A stretch of 64,000 bases of DNA from Penium margaritaceum. Lineage: Eukaryota; Streptophyta; Zygnematophyceae; Desmidiales; Peniaceae. The notes beneath the pieces were generated by a model. The model was not told where the DNA came from, searched no databases, and was given only the letters and a program-made list of their open reading frames with translations. A program made the position numbers and the translations under genes. Positions 20,220 through 31,369 of this stretch are shown here, in pieces. Location: NCBI GenBank assembly GCA_023375785.1, contig SZWC01001596.1, positions 187,632-251,631 on the forward strand, read 5' to 3'. Numbering within the stretch: the first letter of the stretch is position 1; each line of letters begins with the position of its first letter.

Positions 20220-23200
20220 TCAAATTGCTAGCCTGCTGTGTCGGTCGTGTGGGGTCTGAGTGCAGGTAAGGCGAATGACGGCTGGCTGAAGCTTCTCCGC
20301 GTACTCTCGCAAAACTGCTCCAATGTCCGGAAGACAGGTGGGGTTTTGCTCTAAGTATTCCCCCAAGGACACTTCCTGAAAGGGGCGGTGGAAGGAAGTC
20401 ATGACACCTGCCGTGTGCTCGTTGCGTGCCAAAGGTTCAAAGGACACCATCTGGCAATGCGGTGGTGTGGGACCCCTTAGAGGGCGCGCGCGCGATTCGA
20501 GTGGAGGCTGCAAGGACATCGCCGCGACCTGACTTGGTAAACGCGTTGAACGCGCTTCGACGCATTTTTGAAGATCTGCTTCGGCCTGTTCTTGGCGCTC
20601 TTCATATTGACGCATGCGTTCGTACATCTCCGCAATCGACCATCCCTCCACACCTTGTGCCTGAGCCACCGTGACCAACTCCAGCTCTGCAGGTGTTGGG
20701 AGGGTCTGTGTGGTCTATTCCTCTGAGCGGGGAAGTCTGGGTTTCATGTTTCGTGCAGGCGTATCTGAAGTAGACGGCTGATTGGCGGGTGGCATTTCTC
20801 GTGTCTCTCTCTGCTGCGCATAGGCCTTCCATTGTGCCGGCCCGTTATCTGCCGGGCCAGAGGCTCGGGCGGTGATGTTGGGGCCAACGGCTTGCCGGGT
20901 CGCCCCAGCTCCAGCCGATCCGCGTCACTGGTATTGTCCTTCTTTGGCTGACACACCGGGTATCGGGGTAGGATTGGGGCATTCCCGGCGCCGATGGGTG
21001 AATTCTCCGCATCCATAGCAACTCCCTGGTGGGTAGTTATGGGGGTTCATCGGGTTGGGCGATGAAGCGCCCGTTGGCATGCGAATCGTAGGCACCACAT
21101 GTTCCTTTGGAGCGGATTGCAATCGGGCCGTTTATCGCTTGATCTCCCTTTGCTGATGTTCCGCTTCCTCCTTCAAGGCGTCGAGCGTGCTGAATTGGCG
21201 GAGATCCAAAGTGTTGGCGATCGCTGGAACCAAGGAATCCCGGTAGTACTCTTTGATCATGCGCAAGGCGATGTCGACGCATTGGGCCGAGATCTTGGTA
21301 AACTTGTCGTTGTGCAGCTTGATATTTTCTCCAGCCTTCATGCGGATTATACAAATCTGGAGCTCTGCCTCCTCTAGGCTCATGAGGTCGAAGCGCTTGG
21401 TCATCCAGTTTGCAAGGTCCTCAAAGTCGGAAAAAGGACGTTCCTTATGTTCTGCCGTAAACCACTCCAAGGCTTTCCCTTTGAGCGCGAGGTGTAGCGC
21501 TGGGACAATGTAGTCAGGAGACAATAGTCCGTAATCGAGACAAGTGTCCAACTTAGATAGCCACATAGCCGGGTCCTCCTCTGGTTCACCTTTGAAGACG
21601 TCTAGCTTTGGGAGAGTGTAAGAGGTCTTCGCCGCTGGGTTTGGGGTCAGTTCTTGCAGAGCCACCATCTGAACCTGTGCCCGCGGCGGGGCCCCCAACT
21701 GGGATTGGTGTGCCTACGCCAGGCAAACTGCCCTAGTACCAGCCGACGAAGCGACTGCTGCTCCCCTGGATCGAGCACGTCCTGCATCGGTTCCTCCCAG
21801 TCTAGAACTCCCCACGTGCTGTCTTGTTCTTCTTATCTGTACCCGTACGGCATACTACTTGCTTCCATGAGCCACTGATCCTTGTCCACGTCCCGCCACT
21901 CCACTCGCCATCCGGGATTGCTGCTAGAGTCTTCCTGTCGCTGGCGTAACCGATGTCTTTCCTGCTTGATTATGGGATGACTGCCCTCTTGACTGCACAG
22001 GTGGTATGGCGTGTTTAGCCAACGGAGTCCTCGTGGGGATGTGCGTGTCCGCGATGGCTTGTACTTGCTTGGTAGGTCCAATTGTGGATGCAGCATTGAC
22101 CCCTCGCAGTTCTCTAATCTTTCGGCGGCGTGACGTAGCCAGAGCAGGGGATGCACCGCTAACGTGCTACTGATGCTGGGACAATGGTATGGGATTCAGA
22201 CGATGTGAGGTCAGTGTAGACGGGTGTTCCCGTCGAGGTTCTTTTGGCCGCTGTCCCAATGCCTCCGAGTTCCTATCCATCCGGGGTGGAGACACACCAA
22301 TGTCTGAGGCAGGTCGACAAGGGTGGACGGTTGGGCTAGAAGGGACCACCCGCGGATGGAAGACGACAGGTTGATGCAGGGTGTGCAGTGCTTTTACCGA
22401 AGGATGATCTAAAGATGACTCATTTTCTTCCGCCTGATCCTCCTGGATATCGTCCAAAGTTGCATAATACCTTTCATGGGTGGTGGAGGGTGCAGGTGAG
22501 GACGCCCTTGGAGTAGAGAACTCGAGACGCCGGGGTGCTTCTTGCGTTGGTGTCATGTCGACTGCCTCGTAAACGGTCCTTCCATCTGGCGTTGTGAGAT
22601 CATGAAGTAAGACGGACCCTTCATCCACTTCAAGTTCTTGTTCTTCATCTGATACATAATCCTTCACCTGCATAGAGTCACGCTGCCCGTCCGGGTCATG
22701 CGCATCATCTTCCTCCGGGTTCTCCTGCGTAGGATCAGTCAACTGTAAGGCTGCACACCGGTATGGAACCGCGGTTCTGAGAATGGAACCGGAACCGCGG
22801 TTCCGGTTCCGGAACCGCGCTTCTCATGGAACCGCAGTTTTCTGGCCACGGTTCCACAGAAGATCCCCTTGTACGGAAGGCATTGGAAGCATGATCTGCT
22901 CCAAACCTGCATGTTTTATTCAAGAAAAACAAGGAAAACATCAATCATTACTTCTCTATTGCATGTGGGTACATTATTGGAGTGTTAACATTGCCTCAAA
23001 GGCTTCCATATCACCAAAGAAAGCCCCAAATCCCGCCCATAACCACTCATTATCCCCTCCATAGACATGGGTTCAGGAACCGCGGTTCCTGGACGGTTCC
23101 AGCATCTTGAAACCGGAACCGCGGTTCCGGTTCCGGAACCAGAACCGCGGTTCCGCAACCGCGGTTCCTGGAACCAGTGTGTACCCTTAGTCAACCGCGC

Positions 23201-23401
23201 CTGTCGGATTGCCCTCCATTCACGGAGTTCCTCGAGCCGCCGCAGGTGGAACTCCTCTTCCTCGTCGGGGTCCATCTCGTCTTCTTCGTTGTACAGCTGC
23301 GGGGACCGATCATTCACCGGATCCCACTCAAATTTAGGATCAAGCCCTGGTGGGTCGTCAGGGCTCTTCTTGTAGCGGCGCGCGGCGACGGCTTGTCTCA
23401 T
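20220..23401 (-). pseudogene. Gypsy unit 1 gag
   Basis: Gag builds the virus-like particle and packages RNA. The first ATG in the open frame downstream of the primer site is at 23401-23399 (MRQAVAARR). Acidic and Pro-rich regions follow (DEEEEFHLRRLEELREWR), then the capsid-like retrotransposon gag domain at 21132-21698 (LPKLDVFKGEPEEDP, WLSKLDTCLDYG, LKGKALEWF, FEDLANWMTKRFD). A CCHC knuckle (CYGCGEFTHRRREC) lies near 21010, and a C-terminal part at 20220-20678 includes a coiled-coil segment (YERMRQYEERQEQAEADLQ). A MITE (22746-23189) and several frameshifts break it. Confidence 0.85.
22746..23189. mobile_element. hAT-like MITE rich in GGAACCGCGGTTCC palindromes
   Basis: This 444-bp insertion is absent at the same site in unit 2 (48043) and in the third gag copy (57121). 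Its ends are imperfect inverted repeats starting TAAGG (left TAAGGCTGCACACCGGT; right end, reverse complement, TAAGGGTACACACTGGT). It is flanked by 8-bp repeats GTCAACTG (22738-22745) and GTCAACCG (23190-23197), one mismatch apart. An 8-bp duplication points to the hAT superfamily. Both flanks of the A/T-rich core carry GGAACCGCGGTTCC-type palindromes. It has no coding capacity, so it must have moved with a transposase supplied elsewhere. Confidence 0.82.
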
Positions 23402-23617
23402 CCTTGCTTCTTCGGAAGCGCGAGATGTGTCGGGGCTCGTCCTTGCGTCGCCAATGGTATTGGTTGGATGATTCACCGGCCCGGTCACTCTATTATTGTG
23501 CCAATATGCCTCTCGTCCGGTTGAAGATCCGACGGCTCTCCCCGTGAAGAACCTCGCCCCGGATTTATAGACTAATCTGCAGACACATGTCACACTCGTC
23601 ACAGAAAACAAATGATG

Positions 23618-23635
23618 TCCACGCTCACCGCACCA
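23618..23635 (-). other. Primer binding site for tRNA-Phe (unit 1)
   Basis: On the plus strand TCCACGCTCACCGCACCA is identical to the 3' end of plant cytosolic tRNA-Phe including CCA. The minus-strand element would thus be primed by tRNA-Phe. It lies 7 nt (TTAACAC) from the LTR edge at 23643. Confidence 0.88.
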
Positions 23636-24177
23636 TTAACACTGTTATACCCTTTTTTGCCTTCGGCCATAATCGGGTCTGACAGCACGAGAGGAACAGC
23701 TCCGCAGGCGTTCGCTCATCCTGAGCTATCCCTGCAACTCCGTTCTCCGAGTCTACCCTATTCCGAACCCCCCAGGCTTCCGTGGGCATTAGACAGATCA
23801 TTCACCGAATCAGCATCGGTGACACGTTGCTTTCTGCTAGCCCCAAAACAATCACCATATGCTAATATCCTCAATTCATTCACCCTGACTAATCATCAAC
23901 AGTCAATCATCCAGCGGATAATGTGAGCTCAACATATGGAGTTCTTCATAACATACTCAAAAGATTGTTCCATTCATAATCCACAGGGCAATCAAGGTAC
24001 TTGCATTCATTCTTCTCATCAAGCATTGAAGATCAACCATCCACCGTACAGTATGACGCCAAATTGAAAGAGCTAGCTAACTACACAGGAGAGAGAACTT
24101 TGACAATTATGGTATGTGCATTCAATTGAAGAAGAGTACATCCAATCAAAATCTCTCCCAACTAGATGATAAGCAGC

Positions 24178-24768
24178 CTACACATCATCAAGCAACACAC
24201 GCAAACCGTAAGCCTCATGGATCTCCGGATCATCGACTGGCCCTGGTCCTTGCACGAGCACTGTGCGATGCGTGGCCACTTCGTTGCTTGCCCGTGGAAT
24301 GGCACGGCGTAGCTCCAATGGTCCACCAGCGCGGTGACCTGCACAAGACAGAAAACGAGTCGGGTCCTCCTCTTGCAGGCGGGCGAGTTCTTGCTGGTAG
24401 CGTCAATATGCTCGATACGCCTCGGCCCGCTCTTCGGCCGCATCCACAGCACGCCGTCCGACGTCTCGCGAGACCTCCTGCCAGCTTTCCACGCGGCGAG
24501 GCTCGTCGTCCCGGGGAAGCCTCTGTAGCCACGGTTGCCAGAACTGCTCCAAGGCCCCACTTGCGGGATGGTGCTCCCACTGCATCACTCCTAGGACAGT
24601 CCAGACTCCAAGTCGACGTGGGACATTGCAGCAGCTGCAGATGGCGTAGAAGGTCACACGGGAGTCTCGGCGACCGCGCCTGGCGTTTGGAGACTGGACC
24701 TCCCGGGGAAATTCAGGGCCAGGCCATGTCGGCTCCGTGACGTGTTCCTTGGGGAGCGGTCATCCCAT
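24178..24768 (-). pseudogene. LTR-resident reading frame, middle copy
   Basis: This has the same 591-bp frame as the left LTR copy, from ATG at 24768-24766 to TAG at 24178. The Cys patch TFYAICSCCNVP and the AEERAEAYRAY segment are kept. It has a single internal stop (TGA after EAYRAY, where the other copies have CGG or CAA) and no length change. The product is unrecognised. Confidence 0.62.
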
Positions 24769-24773
24769 CTGAG

Positions 24774-24791
24774 ACACACACACACACACAC
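24774..24791. repeat. (CA)n microsatellite in the middle LTR
   Basis: CA run at the same LTR position as 9650-9673 but shorter, followed by a C run. Confidence 0.9.
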
Positions 24792-25511
24792 CCCCTGTTC
24801 CCCTATGCCCAGAGTCTAGACTATCTTCTCTAATCTAATTTGTCGCGAGACGGGACGCAGGTCCTCCTCAACGATCTGGCTCAACCGAGGGGCAGCAATC
24901 TCTCGGTTTAGCGGATGGTTGCAGGACCGGCTTCCTACACCCGCATCAAACGAGGGTTCAGCAGCGCAGTTCACCGGTAGCGAATGCCGTCTTGTGAGTC
25001 GGGAGCAGGAACGTCCGATGTCGGTCTTTCACTCGGCTTCTTGCAATGGTGCACTTGCACTTGGCTCTTGTTAGCAGCATCTTCTGATCAGTAGCCCTCT
25101 TCCTCTCATCCCTCCTCCTTTTATCTTCTCCTCGCAGCGCCTCTCTAGGATCCCTTCTCACTCTCCAGCCCCACTCCGCGGCTCGCACATCAAAACGTCT
25201 TTGGATAATGCGCTTCAAGCACCGCTCCTCTCCTTGAGGTTCGGACGCGACTCCGCTCCCATCAAACCAGCCTCGGGCCACCTTCCTTTCCTCTCGGCAC
25301 GTCTGGTTGGCCTACGTCGCCCGCAGCAATATCTTCCTTGCACCCCGTCGCCTCCCAGACTTTAACTTCCCTCCCGGCGATTTTCTTTCCTCGGTCGAGC
25401 AGTCGTTGGATGATTTGTTGACATTCCCCCCCCTTTTCCTTTCCCTTCTTTGAACCCATCCCAGCTCCTCTTTTCCTCATTCTCCAGTGGATGAATGAAA
25501 CATCATTAACA

Positions 25512-25531
25512 CTGTTGTACCCTACCCCCGC
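25512..25531 (-). other. Polypurine tract of gypsy unit 2
   Basis: On the minus strand this reads CGGGGGTAGGG, directly before the middle LTR in element orientation. Its presence to the right of the shared LTR is a key sign of the tandem arrangement. Confidence 0.65.
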
Positions 25532-25607
25532 AAAACAAGCTGGACGTCCCTGTCCATCCGTCCCTCCTTCCTGGTTTTGTTCATCCCATCTTAATCCCTC
25601 CGCCGGA

Positions 25608-28075
25608 TCATCCGCCGTGCCTCTCGTGCTCTTGTCCTTTTTCCGGTGCAGTCTCCCCTTCTCCTTTGTCCGGTGAGGAATACTCCTCCTCTGCCCATGT
25701 AGTCCTCGCCAATCCTTCCCATTCTCGATGGAGCCCCTCTTGCTGTATTCCCTCATTCCACGCCTTGGGACTCCTCCGTGGGGTTACTCTGCATTCTCCT
25801 TCCCCAGACCCTCTTTCCCGCTGCTGTTGCAGACGCCGCGCCACTTCCCTCTGCTCTGCGTGCACTCTCCTTCTAGCATCATCGCTCTCCTCACAGGGCA
25901 TACAGAGCAGTCCATGGAGCCCCGTTTGCGTGTTGCTGTACCGACGAGCACATGCAAGGTGCACCCGCTGCCGGCAGCTGATGCAGTGCCAAATCTGGAT
26001 CCGGACTGGGCCCCTGCAGGTGGCACATGGCTCATTTTGCGACCTTGTACACCGGAGGCACTGCTACAATTGTCCCGTCCCTCCTCATTGGTTTTAATAC
26101 AGGCAGCATGTGCTGCCCTTTTGCAATAGTCGCACTTCCCATGAGGCGCCTCCAGCGTTCTTCTGCAGCCGCAGCACACGATGCCCGTCATGGCGTCGTG
26201 TTCCTGCTCGAGCATGATTCTCACCTCCGCGGGGATTCCTTTCCTGACCTTCTGACAGGGCAAGCACAGCCACCCTTTTTCCACATCCACCATCCCACAT
26301 TTCTGGTGCGTTTGACGCGTGCAACGCCCGCTCTGCTATGTAGGCAGGCGTATCCTCCTTTCACACCATGGGCAACTGCCTGCACGCGGTGTCCTCCTTT
26401 CTTCGTGTCCCTCTTCAGCACCTTTGCCCCTTGTCTTCCTTTTTTTTAATTCCGGATCACTGTTCCATGCTCCTTCCCATCCTGCTCCTGCTCCGGCATC
26501 CCTACTTGCTCTTCCTTGCCCCATTCTCGCTTCAATCTTGGGACCCTGTTGCCCATCGCTCCTTCCTTGCTGCGGCAATGATCCCGCACATGCAGTGCGT
26601 GGGACTCGTGTCATCCACTCGTCTGCCCAGGCAGCCGCCCTTCGTCCTCCTTGGTGTGCCTCGCGCGCTCCTCGCGACGTTGGTCCCCTTGTCAACGATA
26701 ATTGATGGGGTTCTCTCTCTGCTCCTCGATCCCTCAATCGCCTCCCCGGAGTCGTGGAGTGGTCCCATCGACGCGCCGGTACACGACCAGCCGGAGCTCC
26801 GGAATGCCCCGTCGTCCTGGGGCGCCTGGGCGTCCTGCCTTCTCCTCCGATTCCATCTCCACGTCCATGCTGGCGTCCCCTTGGTCCTCCTTGTCCGCCT
26901 GGGCATCGAGCAGGTTGATCATTCGCCACAGGTGGTGCTGCCGGTGGTGGGTGGTCTATCAAAAGGCACCACTGAGGCGTCATCGCCAATGCCTCATTCA
27001 CCATTGCCAGCACCTTCCTTCTTACTTCAAGAACATCCCTGTTCCCTAGCGCCCTCGTGGCCACGACCGCCTTTCAAGTCGCCATTCCCTCTTGTCCAGG
27101 CAATACCACCGCATTGTAGTAGAGTTGTTCCATAGGGTGAGAATATGCACATGATCGTGGCGCCCCCCCATCTTCCGCGTCCTGACCTTCCTCTCTCCGC
27201 TGCTTCTGATCCCGTGCCGTGGCCTCGAGGAGTCGCAGCCTTGTCACGCAATTTTCGCAGTGTTGTCCCACGTATGGCAGCATTTTCCCACATGGCCGAT
27301 GGAGCGGCTGATGGCATCCTTCACACCACTTGGTGGCACCAAAATTGTCACATTCTGTGCAGCGTAGGCGCCACTCCACTTCTGCCGCTTGCCGGTCTTC
27401 CTGTCCTTGTTTTTCTCTCTACTTCCACATCCTCTCTTTCAGCTGCGGAGCACAGGCCGGGCAGACATGCACTGCTCTCTGCTGCAGCAGCTCCTCCTCC
27501 CCGCAGACATGGTGGAGGGCCACCATGCAGTTGAAGCAGCGCTTCTTCTGCATCCTCACCGGCCGCTTGCAGTTCCCACATTCCTCTATTTCTTCTGTTC
27601 TAGGTGCACTTGGCCCAGCGGCCTGTCCACCGTCCCTGCCGACCTCCTGCTTTTGCTCCATCAGCCTCCGCATACAACCCTTGCAATGTTGTCCCAACCT
27701 CGGCATCTTTGTCCCGCACCTGGGGTGGAGTGGTGCTTTACATTCATAGCACCAACTCGCTTCCGTGCAGTCGTGTGGCTCTCCGCAGGCCTCACACTTC
27801 TCAATCCACCGCTTCGGAGCAGGGTTGCTCTTCCTTCTCTCCTCTATGTCCACCTTTTGGTGCATAAGGGGTGCGCATTTCTTACAGCCGACCACCTTTC
27901 GGCGGATCCGTATCTTTGGATGCTGGCAGGCTGCGTGCACCGGATGTCTGCACACGAAACAGCGGAACAACGTGGTGGCGTACATTGGCTCCTCACAGTT
28001 GCCGCATGGTTCCTTCTCGTCTTGCGGCACACTGGATCTTCCGGCTGCAACTCCAATGCCCAAGCGGGCCCTCTC
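25608..28075 (-). pseudogene. Gypsy unit 2 extra 3' ORF, distal part: PHD-like finger array
   Basis: Segments ending at 27419, 27074, 26336 and 25784 are in one frame; the last part (25608-25964) is in another. At 27419-28075 three fingers are complete: C26-C29-C41-C44-H49-C52-C66-C69, C96-C99-C111-C114-H119-C122-C133-C136 and C168-C171-C182-C185-H190-C193-C207-C210 (numbered from 28081). All have C-x2-C-x4-H-x2-C centres. Further fingers follow (CTEC...CEGCHQPLHRPC...CENC; CCGC...CDYCKRAAHAAC; CATC...CMPC). A basic, Gly/Arg-rich linker at 26400-27000 separates groups. C4HC3 spacing fits PHD fingers, although the last gap is short. The upstream part of the frame continues at 31370 beyond an inserted element. 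Confidence 0.78.
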
Positions 28076-28680
28076 TGTCATAAATGAAGCCTTGACAAGA
28101 GAAGGAAAATATTAAACCTCGCTCTCAATAACAGTTCAAGTCCACCAACTGGGCCACTTTGACTAACGGCTCTCTGGTCAGGCGACCTTTCGGACCCGTC
28201 AGTCAAGTTATTCCCCAATAAAGTGACACCTGTCACCCACGTCTGGCTAGTGGAAAGAAGCCGTTACCTTGCTCATTTGTCCTGTTCTGACCTTTTATAC
28301 CGAGGATGTTGATTCCCTTGAGTTAACCAGAACAGTTATACTCATCATGTTCCCCCTTGGTTCCACGGCTTCACCGCCGTGTCTTTGCTCTGCTCGCTCC
28401 TCGCATTCTCTTTCTTCGCCAGCCCCTCTCAACGCTTTGCTCTGTGACTCTCGCTCCTTTGCTCAGCTCTCATACTCCGCCAACCATCACTCATCTTGCC
28501 AGCACTTCTTCTCACATCAACCGTCTACCTCAGTTATCTCGCCTCTCAGCTTCTATCAACCTCTGTGGCTAACTCCTTGGACCGCCATCGCCTACGTCAC
28601 TCCACTGACGTATGCTTGCGTGTTCTGACGCTTCTGCCAGTTTTTGCCACTGGTGTTCTTGTGCTTGTATTCTTTTGACA
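28076..28680 (+). mobile_element. 5' LTR of the gag-only element
   Basis: The LTR is 605 bp with TGTCA...TGACA inverted ends. TTTTATACC near 28293 is a possible TATA box. It differs from the 3' LTR by scattered substitutions but has the same length. Confidence 0.92.
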
Positions 28681-28697
28681 TTATATCAGAGCATCAG
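28681..28697 (+). other. Primer binding site, tRNA-Met type
   Basis: TTATATCAGAGCATCAG directly follows the 5' LTR and differs from the common TGGTATCAGAGC site at two of the first twelve bases. Such sites are typical of copia elements. Confidence 0.75.
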
Positions 28698-30139
28698 GCA
28701 ACATCACCTGGTGTCCCATGACTACGTCATCGCTCTGTCGCCATCTTCTCTTTATCACTTCCTCCCGTAATCCTCTGCCTCCGCTACCGCCGTCCCGCGC
28801 CTCACCGCTTTGCTAGTAGCTGACATCAGCAGCCTTGCCTGACGAGTTCTCCGTGCTGAAGAAACGCCCTGTCATCCCAAGGAAGCCCTGCGCCTTTACG
28901 TGCCCGTGAGCAACTACCAGGAACTTGTCGACCACATCAGCCGCAAGCAACTCTCAAGCCGCCGTCTGCCATCAACTACCAAGAAGCTTCCTGCTGTCTT
29001 CCATTCGCTACTCCTCATCACATATGCCTCTGCGAGCATCTCCTCTTCTTTCATCTTGCATCATCAGTTTCATCTGCTCCTTCCTCACTATCATTTTTTG
29101 TCCGCCTGCGTCCGTCATCTCGAGCCATCCTCTCGCATCGCCTTCTCATCTCGTCAGCGGCTACAGCCAAAACTGCTGCCGTCAGGATACCGGACACAAC
29201 CAGTCTTCCTGCTTCCACTCTCCTGACATCAGCGGTCCAACAGACCTGCCCGCTGCCTGACTCCCTCTATCGCAGCCAACTTCTTTCAGCTGACAGGACA
29301 TCGGAGACCAGTAGTCTTCCTGCTCCCACTTCCGAGCCAACTGGGGAACAAACCGTCACTCTCCTGAAAGCAGAAGAAGTGGTTGTGATCTCTCTGCCGC
29401 GTCGCCTCTTACCACGCCTCCCTCCGCTCGCATCGCTTCATATCCCTCTTCTCCTGCATCATCATCAGCCGTCGGTCTTCATCGTTATTTGCCTCCATCA
29501 CTCCTCCTCCCTCCAGTCTCCTCAGCTTCATCAATCGGCCGTCTCCTGCCTCGTTCTTGTTTCTCCGTCATCAGCATCCTCCGCGCCGCCTTCGCATCCA
29601 TCATCGTCATCAGCAGCATTCCTTCGCGCACGTGGTTCCACCCCTGCGCCCACTCATCAATCAATCGATTCATCCGCTTCCGCAATCGTTTCCAGCTCGG
29701 CACAAGGATCTGCCCGGTCGCATTGCCTTTTTTCGCGACGACCTATGCCCATGCCGAAATTTCCTTCAGTTCACACGGTTTGCCCCTGCGCCCACTCATA
29801 AATCAATCTCTTCCTCAGTGTTGCATCACACGCATTGCCTGCTCCGTGACGACCTGCGCCCACGCCGTAAACTTCCATCGTACACGTGGTATCGTCCTTG
29901 CGCCCACTCCATCATAAGTCATCTCCCGTCATCATCTGCATCATTCTCAGCTCGGCACACGGATCCGCCCGGTCGCATCGCCTCTCCCGCGAGGACCTGC
30001 ACCCACGCCAATATTTCCTTCAGCGCACGCGTACAACAGTCCGCTTCATCGCATCGCCATCAGCCCTCCTACAAAGACTGACTGGCCTCATCTTCCTGCT
30101 CCTCTCCTTTCAATCAACTGTCAACACTCCTCCTCCTCC
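28698..30139 (+). other. Long C/T-rich leader of the gag-only element
   Basis: There are 1.44 kb between primer site and gag with no recognisable protein. From about 29640 to 30030 an imperfect repeat occurs three times, each with a GCGCCCACTC phrase, two of them followed by GATCTGCCCGGTCGCAT-like text (29705 and 29961). Open frames here are Ser/His/Pro-rich consequences of the C/T bias. Confidence 0.6.
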
Positions 30140-30586
30140 ATGGAAGAGGAACGAAAGACCATTCTAATGTACAATGAAGTCGCCTCCCTCACTGACAACA
30201 TTTCCCCACTCTGCTTCGCACCCGATGGAAGTCACAACTTTGATCGATGGCGCCGCCAACTGCGGCGTGAAATCGCCACATTGGACATATATGGATACAA
30301 TCTCCTTGATGTGCTACGAAATGTTGGAAGCAGAGAAGCCCGCAGAACTGCACAAAGAAGAAGAGAGTACGGCATTGCCCAAACTCAACTGCGAGGAATT
30401 CTCTACATGAGCACATATGACGAATTCTACCCTATCATTGCAGCACATCGTCATCAGGCTGTCTTCCGGACCATACAAGCTCTCAAAGACTACTCCTCAA
30501 GCAGAGGAGGTGAACCCCCTGACCCTCATCCAGCTGCTCTTGACCCTCCCCCATACAGAGAACTCCTGGAGGAACGACGATTCTAG
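30140..30586 (+). CDS. Copia-type gag-like protein of the non-autonomous element
   Basis: A 148-residue frame starts at ATG 30140 after a C/T-rich leader. Residues 25-60 (FAPDGSHNFDRWRRQLRREI) match the N-terminal 'DGSNF..W' pattern of copia gag proteins, followed by YGYNLLDVLR and a helical stretch (QAVFRTIQALKDYS). Gag would form or enter virus-like particles; enzymes must come from another element. The frame stops at 30586, but a good continuation (MEEEAELGAIEERPHTPQ, ending TAG near 30692) follows in another frame, so the C-terminus may have been cut by a small frameshift. It could still encode a shortened gag. Confidence 0.7.
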   Translation: MEEERKTILMYNEVASLTDNISPLCFAPDGSHNFDRWRRQLRREIATLDIYGYNLLDVLRNVGSREARRTAQRRREYGIAQTQLRGILYMSTYDEFYPIIAAHRHQAVFRTIQALKDYSSSRGGEPPDPHPAALDPPPYRELLEERRF

Positions 30587-30740
30587 CTGCGACATCACAA
30601 GAGGATGGAGGAAGAAGCAGAACTTGGAGCCATCGAAGAACGGCCTCATACTCCTCAATCTCCCACATCCTCTAATGGGGTGGAATACTAGGAGCGGTAC
30701 TACCCGTGATCTTCTCTGCTCGCTTATCTCTTGTCAAGCT

Positions 30741-30750
30741 TCAAGGGGGG
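30741..30750 (+). other. Polypurine tract of the gag-only element
   Basis: TCAAGGGGGG lies directly before the 3' LTR at 30751. Confidence 0.85.
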
Positions 30751-31355
30751 TGTCATAAATGAAGCCTTGACAAGAGAAGGAAAATATTAAACCTCGCTCT
30801 CAATAACAGTTCAAGTCCAGCGACTGGGCCACCTTGACTGACGGCTCTCTGGTCAGGCGACCGTTTGGACCCGTCAGTCAAGTTATCCCCTGATAAAGTG
30901 ACACCTGTAACCCATTTCCGGCTAGTGGAAAGAAGTTGTTGCCTTGCTCGTTTGTCTTGTTCAGACCTTTTGTACCGAGGATGTTGATTCCCTCGAGTTA
31001 ACCAGAACAGTTATACTCATCCTGTTCCCCCTTGGTTCCGCGGCTTTGCCACCGTGTCTTCGCTCTGCTGGCTCCTCGCATTCTCTATCTTTGCCAGTCC
31101 CTCTCAACGATTCGCTCTGTCACTCTCGCTCCTTCGCTCAGCTCTCATACTCCGCCAACGATCACTCATATCGCCAGCACTTCTTCTCACATCAACCGTC
31201 TACCTCAGCTATCTCGCCTCTCAGTTTCTTTTAGCTTCCGCGACTATCTCCTCGGACCGTCATTGCCTACGTCACTCCACTGACGTATGCTTGCATGTTC
31301 TGACGCTTCTGTCTACCTCTGCCGCTGCTGTTCTCGTGCTTGTATTCTTCTGACA
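30751..31355 (+). mobile_element. 3' LTR of the gag-only element
   Basis: This 605-bp LTR has the same ends as the 5' LTR and is followed by the target duplication CTCTC (31356-31360). Confidence 0.92.
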
Positions 31356-31369
31356 CTCTCCTCCTCCCT

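Larger units (their letters stand above)
23643..25511 (-). mobile_element. Gypsy LTR, middle copy shared by both units
   Basis: The LTR is 1,869 bp with the same TGTTATACCC and ATTAACA ends as the left LTR. It serves as 5' LTR of unit 1 (primer site on its left) and 3' LTR of unit 2 (polypurine tract on its right). Confidence 0.82.
28076..31355 (+). mobile_element. Complete gag-only LTR element (copia-like)
   Basis: Two 605-bp LTRs (28076-28680 and 30751-31355) flank a 2,070-bp internal region. Both LTRs start TGTCATAAATG and end TGACA. The element is flanked by exact 5-bp duplications CTCTC (28071-28075 and 31356-31360). It has a tRNA-Met-type primer site, a gag-like ORF and a polypurine tract, but no protease, integrase or RT. 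This matches the non-autonomous terminal-repeat elements with a gag domain described in plants. It sits inside the zinc-finger ORF of gypsy unit 2. Confidence 0.93.

Noticed and set aside
28900-30081. Ser/His/Pro-rich plus-strand frames in the leader of the gag-only element
   Set aside because: Several overlapping frames of the same bias occur together, with no motif, and they are explained by C/T-rich sequence.
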